Notes: generated by a model not told the origin, from the letters alone. A stretch of DNA of 12,977 bases from DATKLX01 sp035542155 (GCA_035542155.1 DATKLX010000014.1:1-12977); one strand, 5' to 3'. Numbered from the stretch's first letter, positions 1-6,984 are shown. Numbers and translations: made by a program.

Positions 1-2
1 TT

Positions 3-179
3 GTCGGGAGAATCGCAAAGACGATTGCGGTCCCCTGTGCCCATGTCGGCCACCTGATTTATAATCATCATACCAGTCCTGCTTCGCTTCAAACCGGCCG
101 ACATCAATCGGAATCGGTGGCCGATTTCATCGGAATGCGCACCTCGGGCAACAATCTGGAATTTTATGAAAGTTGTTAG
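3..179 (+). pseudogene. Possible N-terminal fragment of a C39-like peptidase (frame 3)
   Basis: This open stretch enters from the window edge and stops at TAG 177-179, overlapping the next ORF in a different frame. Its translation contains SPASLQT (residues 25-31), then QSESVADFIGMRTSGNN (35-51). I read this as the Cys-side half of a Peptidase_C39_2-type domain, where CGPAS is followed by a Q/S-rich helix and a G-T-R-x-S-G turn. The following frame continues with the downstream half of such a domain, which is the main argument. If the alignment is right, the catalytic Cys position holds Thr or Ser. An alternative is the C-terminus of an unrelated upstream gene, because PCAHVGH (11-17) also resembles a glycosyltransferase motif. 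No start codon is visible inside the window. Confidence 0.35.
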
Positions 180-768
180 TTGTGATGATCTTGGAGGTAA
201 TGATCCTATCCTAAGTGGTACTGTAGGAGACGGAACATCTGACATACGAAAAATGAATATCGCCTATGATTTTGGGGTTGATCCACACGGTATGGCGTGG
301 ACGATGTGGTGGGAGCAGCAGAATTTCAATAGAAATTATCACTATTGGATTTATCCTGATGCGGATAGGGGCACCTTAACTTTTTTAGTAACCCTTCGGT
401 TTTACCACGAACCAATCTTGGTTGCGGTTAAACACGGCTCTCATTGGGTACTTGTTACAGGTTACGATGCAGATATTGATTCTCCATATTCGCCTTCACA
501 GCTACATCACATAAAATACTACGATCCATTAGATGGACAACCTTATACTCAAACATATAGCGACTGGAAAAATAGTTGGTTCACAATATACACAGATAGT
601 AGAGATCCTGATCCTTCTGTAGGACCATATGTGCCACCACCTGACCATTGGGTAAATCATTTCGTAACAATTGAGAGGGATGGGTATCAACTAAATCCTG
701 ACTGGGGAATAAGTACTAACGGTCCAATACCAAGATATCCGGTCTATTTACCAGTTGTTCAAAAATAG
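166..768 (+). CDS. C39-like cysteine peptidase domain protein, lacks its N-terminal half
   Basis: This 200-residue ORF resembles the C-terminal half of secreted C39_2-type papain-fold proteins. NIAYDFGVDPHGMAWTMWW (31-49) is followed by KHGSHWVLVTGYD (89-101), which supplies the catalytic His (H93). IKYYDPLDG (116-124) supplies the likely Asp (D120). No Cys-box (CGPA or CWAA type) lies in this frame, and there is no signal peptide. The ATG at 166 has no Shine-Dalgarno, and the Cys-side half seems to lie in frame 3 just upstream. The C-terminus ends YPVYLPVVQK; a YLP-hydrophobic motif is something I associate with exported Chloroflexota proteins (recall, not checked). Codon use is AT-richer than in the genes to the right. 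It is most likely the 3' part of a frameshifted gene and not an active peptidase. Domain call moderate, inactivity probable. Confidence 0.6.
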   Translation: MKVVSCDDLGGNDPILSGTVGDGTSDIRKMNIAYDFGVDPHGMAWTMWWEQQNFNRNYHYWIYPDADRGTLTFLVTLRFYHEPILVAVKHGSHWVLVTGYDADIDSPYSPSQLHHIKYYDPLDGQPYTQTYSDWKNSWFTIYTDSRDPDPSVGPYVPPPDHWVNHFVTIERDGYQLNPDWGISTNGPIPRYPVYLPVVQK

Positions 769-880
769 GCGGCCCAAAGAATCCTTATTCAGGCAATGAA
801 GTCTATGAATATAAATGCTGGTGATCATCTTTCATAGCCTTTTTTGTAACGTACACTCTATATAAACGAGAATAAGTGAC

Positions 881-912
881 AAAAAAGGACTCCGAATTCT
901 GGAGTCCTTTTT
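881..912 (+). terminator. Strong intrinsic terminator, probably bidirectional
   Basis: A perfect 12-bp stem pairs 882-893 with 901-912 across a 7-base loop. The stem core is GGACTCC/GGAGTCC, with an A-run on the 5' side and a T-run on the 3' side, so it can work in both directions. It lies about 110 bases after the peptidase-like ORF and would end its transcript. Confidence 0.85.
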
Positions 913-1617
913 ACAACTGTTTCACCTTCACGTGGTTTGCTTCAAATCAAAAATCACTTCACGCAGGCGGCCTCTCTCCAAAATAGTTGTAGTAATAAGC
1001 AAAAATACTTTTTCCACGCTTATATAAGAATCTGATACATTTTCCACAGTTACGGTGGAAATTTCTAAGCCTACAAAGCACTAAATTACTTAAAAATGGC
1101 ATTTCTATTACACGATTATGGAAGACAGAACACCAGTTCCTGCTGGGCATTTTTGTTATTAACTCCAGGACCTTTCATCCTTTGGTATCATTTACCATAA
1201 TCCGGAGGAAAATAAATGCCACCTACAACGGAATCTACCTGCGCATGAATGCCGAGGTTCCTGAGCTTGGTCCTGCCCGGGACCCGGCTGCTATTTTCTT
1301 GCAGACCAGAGCTCCGATTGTTTTCTTCTTCTGCATCTTGATCGCCAATTGTTTTGCCACCGCTGCAACCATTACCAAGATCGATATCCGTTTTGCCATT
1401 GAATAGACGCGATTGAATATTGGCCCAGCGCCCTGGCTCAGCTTCAAATGCAAAATCCTGAGCAATCCTTCAAGTTCGGATTTCAAGCCATACGGGATGC
1501 TTTCTTGACGTCGCAGCCCCGGTACCCCTCCACCAGCTTCTCTTATTCAGGAATTATCGCACAGTTCATTCCGTTCCTCCAAAACAAAGAAATGATACTT
1601 TTCTACACTTTGGATAC
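913..1617. other. Gene-poor stretch, probably eroded sequence
   Basis: No convincing gene is seen here. The short ORFs on both strands lack Shine-Dalgarno sites and recognisable domains. The first 250 bases are AT-rich; 1200-1560 is closer to the neighbours in composition. A 7-bp hairpin pairs 1041-1047 with 1055-1061. On the minus strand around 1190-1520, two overlapping frames join into protein-like text: GLKSELEG, then with a shift near 1465, AQDFAFEAEPGRWANIQSRL. This suggests a decayed minus-strand gene of unknown family, but the evidence is weak. Confidence 0.4.
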
Positions 1618-1646
1618 TTGACCGCCTTATTCCATATGATTATGCT
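1618..1646 (+). promoter_or_regulatory. Sigma70-type promoter for the DUF1269 gene
   Basis: TTGACC (1618-1623) and TATGCT (1641-1646) are 17 bases apart. TGA immediately before the -10 box gives an extended -10 (TGn). The predicted start near 1653 leaves a leader of about 80 bases before the coding region. Confidence 0.6.
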
Positions 1647-1736
1647 GTAAATAGCGGCTGGTGAGGTCCTTTGTTTGATTCTTCAGGAGAACCTCAGCCT
1701 GCTATTGAAAATGTTTTTACGCGAAAGGAGAAAATG

Positions 1737-2537
1737 ATGGACACGATGCTTGTTGTTGTATTGGATAATGAGGAAAAAGCTTATGAAGCCACCACGGCTC
1801 TCCAGGAGCTGCAGAACGAGGGCAGCATTGATGTTTTTAGGAAAGCTGTAGTCGTCCGGGATGCCGATGGAAAAGTGCAGGTCAAACAGCAGGAAGACAT
1901 GGGGCCGGTCGGATCTGGCTTGGGCCTGCTCACCGGGACCTTGATCGGCCTGCTTGGCGGGCCAGTGGGGGTGGTGATTGGTGCTGGCCTCGGGACCTAT
2001 GGGGGATTGGTCTACGACCTGCTACGCCTTGGATCCAATGAGGAATTTGTTTCGGATGTTGAAGAAACCCTGCAGCCGGGCAAGGCTGCCGTCGTAGCTG
2101 AAGTTTGGGAGGAATGGACGACGCCGGTCGATTCTCGCATGAAACCCCTGGGCGGAACAGTGATCCGTCGCTCGAGCAAAGAAGTTTGGGATGCCCAAAT
2201 CGATGAGGAAAATGCGGAGATCAAAGCCGACCTTGCCGCCCAGAAGGCTGAGTTTAACAAAGCAACCGGGGAAGCCCGGGCGAAGCTCCAGCTACAGATG
2301 GCCGCGACCAAAGTCAAACTGGAAGCTAATCGGGATAAAATCCAGGCCAGCCTCGTGGCGAGCGAGAAAGATACGGATGCAAAGGTAGCGTCCTTGCAGA
2401 AGCAGGCAGACAAGTCAAGCGGTGAGCAGAAGGCGAAGCTCGAAAAGCACATCAACGAGCTCAAGGCAGATCAGAAGCATCGCAGCGATCACCTCAAGCA
2501 GTCGTTGGAAGAGACTAAAAAAGATTTGTCGGAATGA
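1737..2537 (+). CDS. DUF1269 family membrane protein with long coiled-coil tail
   Basis: The first ~145 residues look like DUF1269: an alpha/beta segment MDTMLVVVLDNEEKAYEA, then a glycine-rich hydrophobic hairpin (about 57-95, GSGLGLLTGTLIGLLGGPVG) and a return to a beta segment (KAAVVAEVWEEW, about 116-127). The function of the family is unknown; the hairpin suggests membrane insertion. Residues ~148-266 are almost purely Lys, Glu, Gln and Ala with heptad character, predicting a long coiled coil that I do not regard as part of the basic domain. AAAGGAG at 1724-1730 decides the start. ATGs at 1734 and 1737 both fit, and 1737 has the better 6-base spacing. An in-frame TTG at 1671 would lengthen the protein but has no ribosome binding site. 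The gene has its own promoter and appears monocistronic. Confidence 0.8.
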   Translation: MDTMLVVVLDNEEKAYEATTALQELQNEGSIDVFRKAVVVRDADGKVQVKQQEDMGPVGSGLGLLTGTLIGLLGGPVGVVIGAGLGTYGGLVYDLLRLGSNEEFVSDVEETLQPGKAAVVAEVWEEWTTPVDSRMKPLGGTVIRRSSKEVWDAQIDEENAEIKADLAAQKAEFNKATGEARAKLQLQMAATKVKLEANRDKIQASLVASEKDTDAKVASLQKQADKSSGEQKAKLEKHINELKADQKHRSDHLKQSLEETKKDLSE

Positions 2538-2585
2538 CAGCCCGGTTGTGGCTCGCCCTGCGGTGATAGAAACCATAACACCTGA

Positions 2586-2636
2586 TGCTGGCTTGCTGCA
2601 CATCGCTGGTCTCATCGGCGAAGCGGCAAGCCAGCA
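2586..2636. repeat. Inverted repeat, 11-bp arms, after the DUF1269 gene
   Basis: TGCTGGCTTGC (2586-2596) is the exact reverse complement of GCAAGCCAGCA (2626-2636), with a 29-base loop. There is no T-run after it, so it is not a standard intrinsic terminator. It could stabilise the 3' end of the DUF1269 mRNA or be a repeat trace beside the damaged region to its right. Confidence 0.5.
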
Positions 2637-2815
2637 CAGACTCTCTAAAAATATCCAGGGGCCTCGACAAATTTCGTCTGCCTCCTGGCTTATGTCTTAT
2701 TAAGCGTTACGGTGATCCCTTCTGATCCGATCACCCTCATGGTAATTTCGTGGAAAGGGCCGGGTGTTGCTGCCGTTCTGGCCGCCGTTGGCAACACCAT
2801 CTCATCCATCCTGGA

Positions 2816-2983
2816 ATACTACGTTACTTCTTTTTCCCAATCATCTTATTTGGCTCCGAGTACTGATCGGGTCTGCTGGCCTGGCTGCGCGGCACCATGC
2901 AGCCCGGAGGCAAGATCACATTCGCGGACCTGGATCTACTCCAGATCGCTGATTCTCCTGAGCGGGTTCGCGATCTGGTGATG
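2816..2983 (+). pseudogene. C-terminal remnant of a LOG-family (TIGR00730-like) protein
   Basis: In frame 2 the translation reads ILRYFFFPIILFGSEY, a TGA stop (2864-2866), then SGLLAWLRGTMQPGGKITF and ADLDLLQIADSPERVRDLV. This matches the C-terminal part of LOG / TIGR00730 nucleotide-binding proteins, where FPV-ILFG-EYW is followed by GLL-WLR-TM, GKI-xEDLDL and TDDPEE. The TGA sits where the family has Trp (TGG), so a single base change could explain it. The Rossmann core with the GGFGT-type motif is absent upstream. The frame stays open after the TGA and runs into the DUF421 ORF. Known activity of intact members: phosphoribohydrolase on nucleoside monophosphates. The remnant is not expected to be active. 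Confidence 0.65.
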
Positions 2984-3403
2984 GACTCGATTAAAAGCAT
3001 CTTTCGCATTTCCGGTAAACGAACGCTTTCCCAAATTACCCCGTATGATTTTGTGCTTCTCTTGATCATCAGCGAAGTGGTCCAGCAGGCAATGATCGCC
3101 AACGGTAATTCGATGGTCAAAGAGGTCTTGTTGGTCTTGACCCTGGTTGGTATGGATATTGGCATTTCCCATCTCAAACAGCCCTCAGAAATACTGACCA
3201 TGTGGTTGGATAGTGCCCCGATCATTCTGGTGAATAATGGCAGGCCCATGAAAGAGTGTATGGAAAAAGAGCGCGTGAATGAGACTGAGATCCTGCAGCG
3301 AGCCCGTGAACTGCAGGGTTTAGAACGCCTGGATCAAATCAAGTATGCCATCCTGGAAAACAGCGGCGGAATCACGATCGTTCCGAAAGAAGAAGCGAAA
3401 TAG
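2897..3403 (+). CDS. DUF421 domain protein, N-terminally truncated and fused to a LOG-family tail
   Basis: From about residue 36 this 168-residue ORF is a clear DUF421 (YetF/YcaP-like) protein. It shows FRISGKRTLSQITPYDFVLL (36-55) and a membrane helix continuing to about 65, a second helix around 77-92, then the cytoplasmic part with APIILVNNGRPM (107-118), ERVNETEIL (125-133) and LERLDQIKYAILENSGGITI (142-161). Members normally start with another membrane helix just before the SGKRT-like motif. Here residues 1-31 instead come from a LOG-family C-terminus, so the first helix is missing. No Shine-Dalgarno precedes the ATG at 2897 or the one at 2981. The most likely reading is a deletion that joined two genes, leaving an open but probably non-functional frame. 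The family's function is poorly known (membrane protein, spore or stress related in Bacillus). Confidence 0.7.
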   Translation: MQPGGKITFADLDLLQIADSPERVRDLVMDSIKSIFRISGKRTLSQITPYDFVLLLIISEVVQQAMIANGNSMVKEVLLVLTLVGMDIGISHLKQPSEILTMWLDSAPIILVNNGRPMKECMEKERVNETEILQRARELQGLERLDQIKYAILENSGGITIVPKEEAK

Positions 3404-3410
3404 AACCCCG

Positions 3411-3439
3411 TTTACAGACTCGCCAGGTGATGGTACGAT
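3411..3439 (+). promoter_or_regulatory. Promoter of the penicillin-binding protein gene, implying a leaderless mRNA
   Basis: TTTACA (3411-3416) and TACGAT (3434-3439) are separated by exactly 17 bases, and TGG before the -10 box makes an extended -10. Transcription normally starts about 7 bases after the -10 hexamer, which is position 3446, the A of the ATG. No Shine-Dalgarno precedes that ATG, which fits leaderless translation. Confidence 0.6.
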
Positions 3440-3445
3440 TGGCGC

Positions 3446-5752
3446 ATGCACTCCCAATTCAATCCAGTACAATCTGCCCTCCATCCTGGAAAAGAGAGGA
3501 ATTCCCTGAAGTGGCTTGCGGCCTTCATTCTTCTTGTGATCCTGCTCAATGCCTGCCGGCCGGCCCAACCCGGCCCCACTCAGCCTGCAGGCCCATCGTC
3601 TACCGCGCCGGTCACCCATCCGGTCCAGGTCAAAAAAACGCAAACACCCGATACTGAATCCGCGGTCCATACGTTCTTGGACGCCTGGAAGAAGGGCGAC
3701 CCCGGGACGATGTACGGCATCCTCTCCATGGCCAGTCAGGGGACAATCACGGTCGATGATTTCGCGAAAGCCTATTCGGATGCCGCCGACAGCCTGACCC
3801 TTTCTTCTCTGGATTACACTATCAACAACCACACGACCAATCCAACCACCGCGGAATCGACTTACAGCGTCGTCCTTCACACGAATCTCTTCGGCGATCT
3901 CCACCGCGATTACCACATGGACCTCGTCCTTGAAAACCGCGACTGGCGGATCAATTGGGACTCAAGCCTGATTCTTCCCGAGCTAAAAGGCGGCAACCGG
4001 CTCGATCTGGCTATCTCCGTACAGCCTAGAGGAAAGATCCTCGACAAAAATGGCGACGTGATGGTCTCAGAGGAAAACGCCTATGCCCTGGGGGTAGACC
4101 CTGGTGAGATCGGCGATAACGAGCATACCATCCTCACCCAGCTTTCCGACCTGACCGGGAAACTGCCGGAATGGATCAAAGCGCTCTATGAGAATTCGGC
4201 CCCCCAATACATTCCCGTCGGGGAAGCCTTGGCTTCAGACGTCAAAGCCAGAAGCGAAACTATCCGCAGCCTCTATCCCGCCGTGATGAATACGCCCTAC
4301 TCCGGCCGCTACTACCAAAATGGAGGCATCGCTCCCCACGTCACTGGCTATGCGCAGTTGATCCCCAAAGAAAAACTGGAATCTTACCTCCGGAAGGGTT
4401 ATCTGCCCAATGAAATGGTTGGCGTCAGTGGGTTGGAACAATGGGGAGAAGATTATCTCCGCGGTAAGCCATACGCGGTCCTTACCGTGGTCGATCCCGC
4501 CGGCAACCCGGTCAGCCAGATCGGTGAGGTCGCCGGCGTTCCACCCCAGAATATCACCACGACCATCGATTGGAAGCTTCAGAAGGCTGCTCAGAATTCA
4601 TTGATGAATTTCCGCGGCGCAATCGTCGTCCTCGAGCGCGATACCGGCCGTGTTCTAGCCCTGGCGTCTTCCCCCGGTTTCGACCCCAATCTTTTCCAGG
4701 CCGATAATTTCAACCGCGGTTATGCCCTGAATCAGGTATTTGACGCCAACACGACCCCCCTGGTTGACCGCGCCACGACTGGCAGTGGTTTCCCCCTTGG
4801 ATCGGTCTTCAAGATTATCACTATGTCCGCGGCCTTAGAATCGGGAGTCTTCACCACCAGCTCCACTTATACATGCCCTTACGAGTGGGACGAGCTGGGA
4901 GTGCCTTTATATGACTGGACCTACGACAAAAAAGTCCGCGCCAGCAGCGACCTGTTTCCGCCCAACGGCCTGCTAACCCTGCCTCAGGGCCTGATGCGTT
5001 CGTGCAATATCTGGTTCTACCATATCGGGCTGGACCTGTACCGCGATGTGGGCCCGAAAGCGGTCACCGATATCGCTCGCGGTTTCGGCCTGGGTAGCCC
5101 CACCGGGATCGGCCAGATCGACGAGATTGCCGGTTCCATGCCCGATCCACAGTCGGAAGATGAAGCGGTCCAGATGGCGATCGGGCAGGGGAAAATGCAG
5201 GTAACTCCGCTGCAGGTCGCTCGTTTCGTCGCGGCGGTCGGCAATAACGGCACCCTCTACCGCCCCCAGGTAGTTGAATCCATCGCTCCGGAAGGCGGCC
5301 AACCAACCTACACCTTCAAGACAGAGGCGCAGGGAAAGCTTCCAGTCAAGCCCGAAAACCTTAAGGCGGTTCAGGACGCCATGCGCTCCGTGGTGAATAA
5401 CCCTAAGGGCACTGCTTTTAACGTGTTTGCCGGCTTTACTTTTCCAATCTACGGAAAGACCGGGACGGCTCAAAATTCCGGCGGAACTCCCCATGCCTGG
5501 TTCGCTGGGTACACCGACGCCAAAAGAGAGGGTCTTCCAGACCTGGCCATCGCGGTCCTGGCAGAAAACGCCGGGGAAGGCTCGGACATCGCCGCGCCAA
5601 TCTTCCGCCGCATGATCGAGGTCTATTTTTACGGCCACCCGCTGCGCCTCTTTAAATGGGAAGGCGGCAAGTATTATGTGACCCGCACCCCCACTCCCAG
5701 CGTCACCGATACGCCCGCTCATCCCGAAGCCACTGAAACGCCGAAACCATGA
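3446..5752 (+). CDS. Class B penicillin-binding protein (D,D-transpeptidase), lipoprotein type, with MecA-like N-terminal domain
   Basis: This enzyme cross-links peptidoglycan peptides outside the membrane. Residues 21-37 form a lipoprotein signal ending in the lipobox LLNAC (Cys37), followed by a Pro/Thr-rich linker to about 68. Residues ~70-180 look like the NTF2/MecA_N domain (AVHTFLDAWKKGDPGTMYGI). Residues ~190-345 form the PBP dimerisation domain (RGKILDKNGDV; GVSGLEQWGEDYLRG). Residues ~385-725 form the transpeptidase, with S453-V-F-K456 (SxxK), S519-C-N521 (SxN) and K671-T-G673 (KTG). A Pro/Thr-rich tail follows. All catalytic residues are present. A lipid anchor in place of an uncleaved helix resembles Bacillus PbpC. 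The start follows from the promoter, which points to the ATG at 3446. The gene stands alone, 42 bases after the DUF421 ORF. Confidence 0.92.
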   Translation: MHSQFNPVQSALHPGKERNSLKWLAAFILLVILLNACRPAQPGPTQPAGPSSTAPVTHPVQVKKTQTPDTESAVHTFLDAWKKGDPGTMYGILSMASQGTITVDDFAKAYSDAADSLTLSSLDYTINNHTTNPTTAESTYSVVLHTNLFGDLHRDYHMDLVLENRDWRINWDSSLILPELKGGNRLDLAISVQPRGKILDKNGDVMVSEENAYALGVDPGEIGDNEHTILTQLSDLTGKLPEWIKALYENSAPQYIPVGEALASDVKARSETIRSLYPAVMNTPYSGRYYQNGGIAPHVTGYAQLIPKEKLESYLRKGYLPNEMVGVSGLEQWGEDYLRGKPYAVLTVVDPAGNPVSQIGEVAGVPPQNITTTIDWKLQKAAQNSLMNFRGAIVVLERDTGRVLALASSPGFDPNLFQADNFNRGYALNQVFDANTTPLVDRATTGSGFPLGSVFKIITMSAALESGVFTTSSTYTCPYEWDELGVPLYDWTYDKKVRASSDLFPPNGLLTLPQGLMRSCNIWFYHIGLDLYRDVGPKAVTDIARGFGLGSPTGIGQIDEIAGSMPDPQSEDEAVQMAIGQGKMQVTPLQVARFVAAVGNNGTLYRPQVVESIAPEGGQPTYTFKTEAQGKLPVKPENLKAVQDAMRSVVNNPKGTAFNVFAGFTFPIYGKTGTAQNSGGTPHAWFAGYTDAKREGLPDLAIAVLAENAGEGSDIAAPIFRRMIEVYFYGHPLRLFKWEGGKYYVTRTPTPSVTDTPAHPEATETPKP

Positions 5753-5862
5753 TTTCCTGAGCCGGGCGATCTAACCTTCTTCCAAACCGCTGCTCCCCGC
5801 CGTTACATCCAGTCCTATCTGCTTTCAGTCGAGAACGCGAATTGAGGTCCTTTAGGAATCGT

Positions 5863-5884
5863 CGTGAGATGGCAATCCATCACG
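5863..5884. repeat. Small imperfect hairpin after the penicillin-binding protein gene
   Basis: CGTGA and TGG (5863-5872, with a GA bulge) pair with CCATCACG (5877-5884) across a 4-base loop. No T-run follows, so it is at best a weak 3'-end structure. I see no strong terminator between this gene and the HdeD promoter. Confidence 0.25.
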
Positions 5885-5928
5885 GGAAATCTCAATATAA
5901 CCGACCTGAAATGTGTAATACATGATAA

Positions 5929-5955
5929 ACATTAATGATAAGATTAATGTATAAT
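5929..5955 (+). promoter_or_regulatory. Promoter with overlapping palindrome upstream of the HdeD-like gene
   Basis: A consensus -10 box TATAAT lies at 5950-5955; no good -35 is found at 16-18 bases. A perfect palindrome overlaps it by one base: ACATTAAT (5929-5936), 6 bases, ATTAATGT (5943-5950). It covers the spacer and the -35 position, where a repressor or activator could bind. The predicted start near 5962 gives a leader of about 78 bases. Confidence 0.5.
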
Positions 5956-6039
5956 TAACCACAGAAGTCTAACAACTCAGTCAATGAATGCAGCCGCATC
6001 TATACCGTGAAATTCCACAAATTTAAGAAAGGAGATGAT

Positions 6040-6597
6040 ATGCCTCAAGAAATCACTCGCTCCTGGTGGTTGTTTGTATTGCGCGGCATTGCAGCCATCA
6101 TATTTGGTATCCTTGCCTTCGCCTCTCCGAGATCCACTATCCTTGCTCTGGTCATCGTCTTTGGAATCTACGCCGTGATTGATGGGATTATGGCGATTAT
6201 CGCTGCATTTCAAATGCGAGGAACTGTGGATCAGTGGTGGGTGGTCCTCCTGGAAGGCATCGCAGGGATCGTTGTAGGAATTATTGCGCTCGTTTACCCC
6301 CAGATCACAGCAGGTGCATTTTTGTTCTTGATCGCTTTCTGGGCGATCTTTACAGGCATTATGGAGATCATTGCCGCGATTAGCTTGCGCCGTGTGATTA
6401 ACAACGAATGGTCCCTGATCCTCAGTGGGATTCTTTCGGTGGTCCTGGGAGTACTCCTGCTGGTCTATCCATCTTCCGGAGCGGTGGGCCTGGTCTGGGC
6501 CATCGGGCTTTATGCGATTCTCTTCGGGGTGTTGACGCTGTATCTGGCTTTCAGGATTCGTGGCTCCGCAGAAAAGATCCAGGCCGGACCACAATAA
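6040..6597 (+). CDS. HdeD family (DUF308) six-helix membrane protein
   Basis: The 185-residue protein is nearly all hydrophobic. About six membrane helices are arranged as three similar two-helix repeats, each with a small-residue-rich first helix: LRGIAAIIFGILAFASP (14-30), LEGIAGIVVGIIALVYP and LSGILSVVLGVLLLVYP. This internal threefold pattern and the length are typical of HdeD/DUF308. HdeD is linked to acid resistance in E. coli, but in other phyla the role is unknown. The start is fixed by GAAAGGAG (6027-6034), five bases before ATG 6040; an in-frame GTG at 6007 has no such site. The gene has its own promoter and terminator and looks monocistronic. The C-terminus is short and hydrophilic (RIRGSAEKIQAGPQ). 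Confidence 0.9.
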   Translation: MPQEITRSWWLFVLRGIAAIIFGILAFASPRSTILALVIVFGIYAVIDGIMAIIAAFQMRGTVDQWWVVLLEGIAGIVVGIIALVYPQITAGAFLFLIAFWAIFTGIMEIIAAISLRRVINNEWSLILSGILSVVLGVLLLVYPSSGAVGLVWAIGLYAILFGVLTLYLAFRIRGSAEKIQAGPQ

Positions 6598-6620
6598 TTC
6601 TGGTTTGTTCACTGTTTCGG

Positions 6621-6655
6621 GGGTAATGACCTGTGGATGGGTCATTACCCTCTTT
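6621..6655 (+). terminator. Intrinsic terminator after the HdeD-like gene
   Basis: A perfect 11-bp stem pairs 6621-6631 (GGGTAATGACC) with 6640-6650 across 8 bases and is followed by TCTTT. The stem is strong and the T-run short. It begins 23 bases after the stop codon. Confidence 0.7.
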
Positions 6656-6955
6656 CAATTGTCGATCCTTATTGTAAAACGGGGCCGGCCAGGTATGTAG
6701 TGCGTGGCGCGCAAGACGCCTTCCGGGATGTAATTCGAGCTGCCAGAGCGGGCCGCTTCTTCGAGATTTGGGAACGCGTCCAGGGACGGGGCCTGGGTGG
6801 ATAGCAAGACGTGTGCCTGCGAATGCCCGCTGACCTGTACGGCGCTTGCCAGGAGCGGCACAGTACGATTTTGAGATGCAGTTTATTCGATCCGCATCAC
6901 TCGTGTTAGCGTAGTAGCGCTGGACCGGTATCACTCAGATCTTCCCAGGGGCACC
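6656..6955. other. Stretch without a recognisable gene
   Basis: No start with a ribosome binding site, no known domain and no RNA gene is seen. A minus-strand frame stays open from 6861 to 6655 (68 codons; includes NYIPEGVLRATHYIPGRPRF) and a plus-strand frame contains DAFRDVIRAARAGRFFEIWE. Neither is recognised, and a remnant of an old gene is possible. Confidence 0.4.
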
Positions 6956-6984
6956 TTGTACAAAAAGATGAGATATACTATATC
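6956..6984 (+). promoter_or_regulatory. Possible promoter of the EzrA-like gene
   Basis: TTGTAC (6956-6961) is followed 17 bases later by TATATC (6979-6984), or 16 bases later by CTATAT. The match is only fair, and overlapping AT-rich boxes make the exact -10 uncertain. It would give a leader of about 50 bases. Confidence 0.3.

Noticed and set aside
1010..1048. TTTTCCACA/TTTTCCACG sequences resembling DnaA boxes
   Set aside because: Only one full match and one partial match, with no dnaA, dnaN or AT-rich unwinding array nearby; not enough for an origin.
1182..1406. 74-codon plus-strand ORF with a hydrophobic middle
   Set aside because: No Shine-Dalgarno, no known domain, overlapping an equally open minus frame; the hydrophobic part is a T-rich composition effect.
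4973..5722. 249-codon minus-strand open frame opposite the penicillin-binding protein gene
   Set aside because: The plus strand carries the SxN and KTG motifs here; the antisense translation has no family features.
5977..6645. 222-codon minus-strand open frame opposite the HdeD gene
   Set aside because: It mirrors hydrophobic codons as charged residues, runs through the promoter and the terminator, and has no support.
6660..6880. GC-rich stretch examined as a possible structured RNA gene
   Set aside because: None of the conserved cores of RNase P RNA, tmRNA or SRP RNA and no tRNA cloverleaf could be found.
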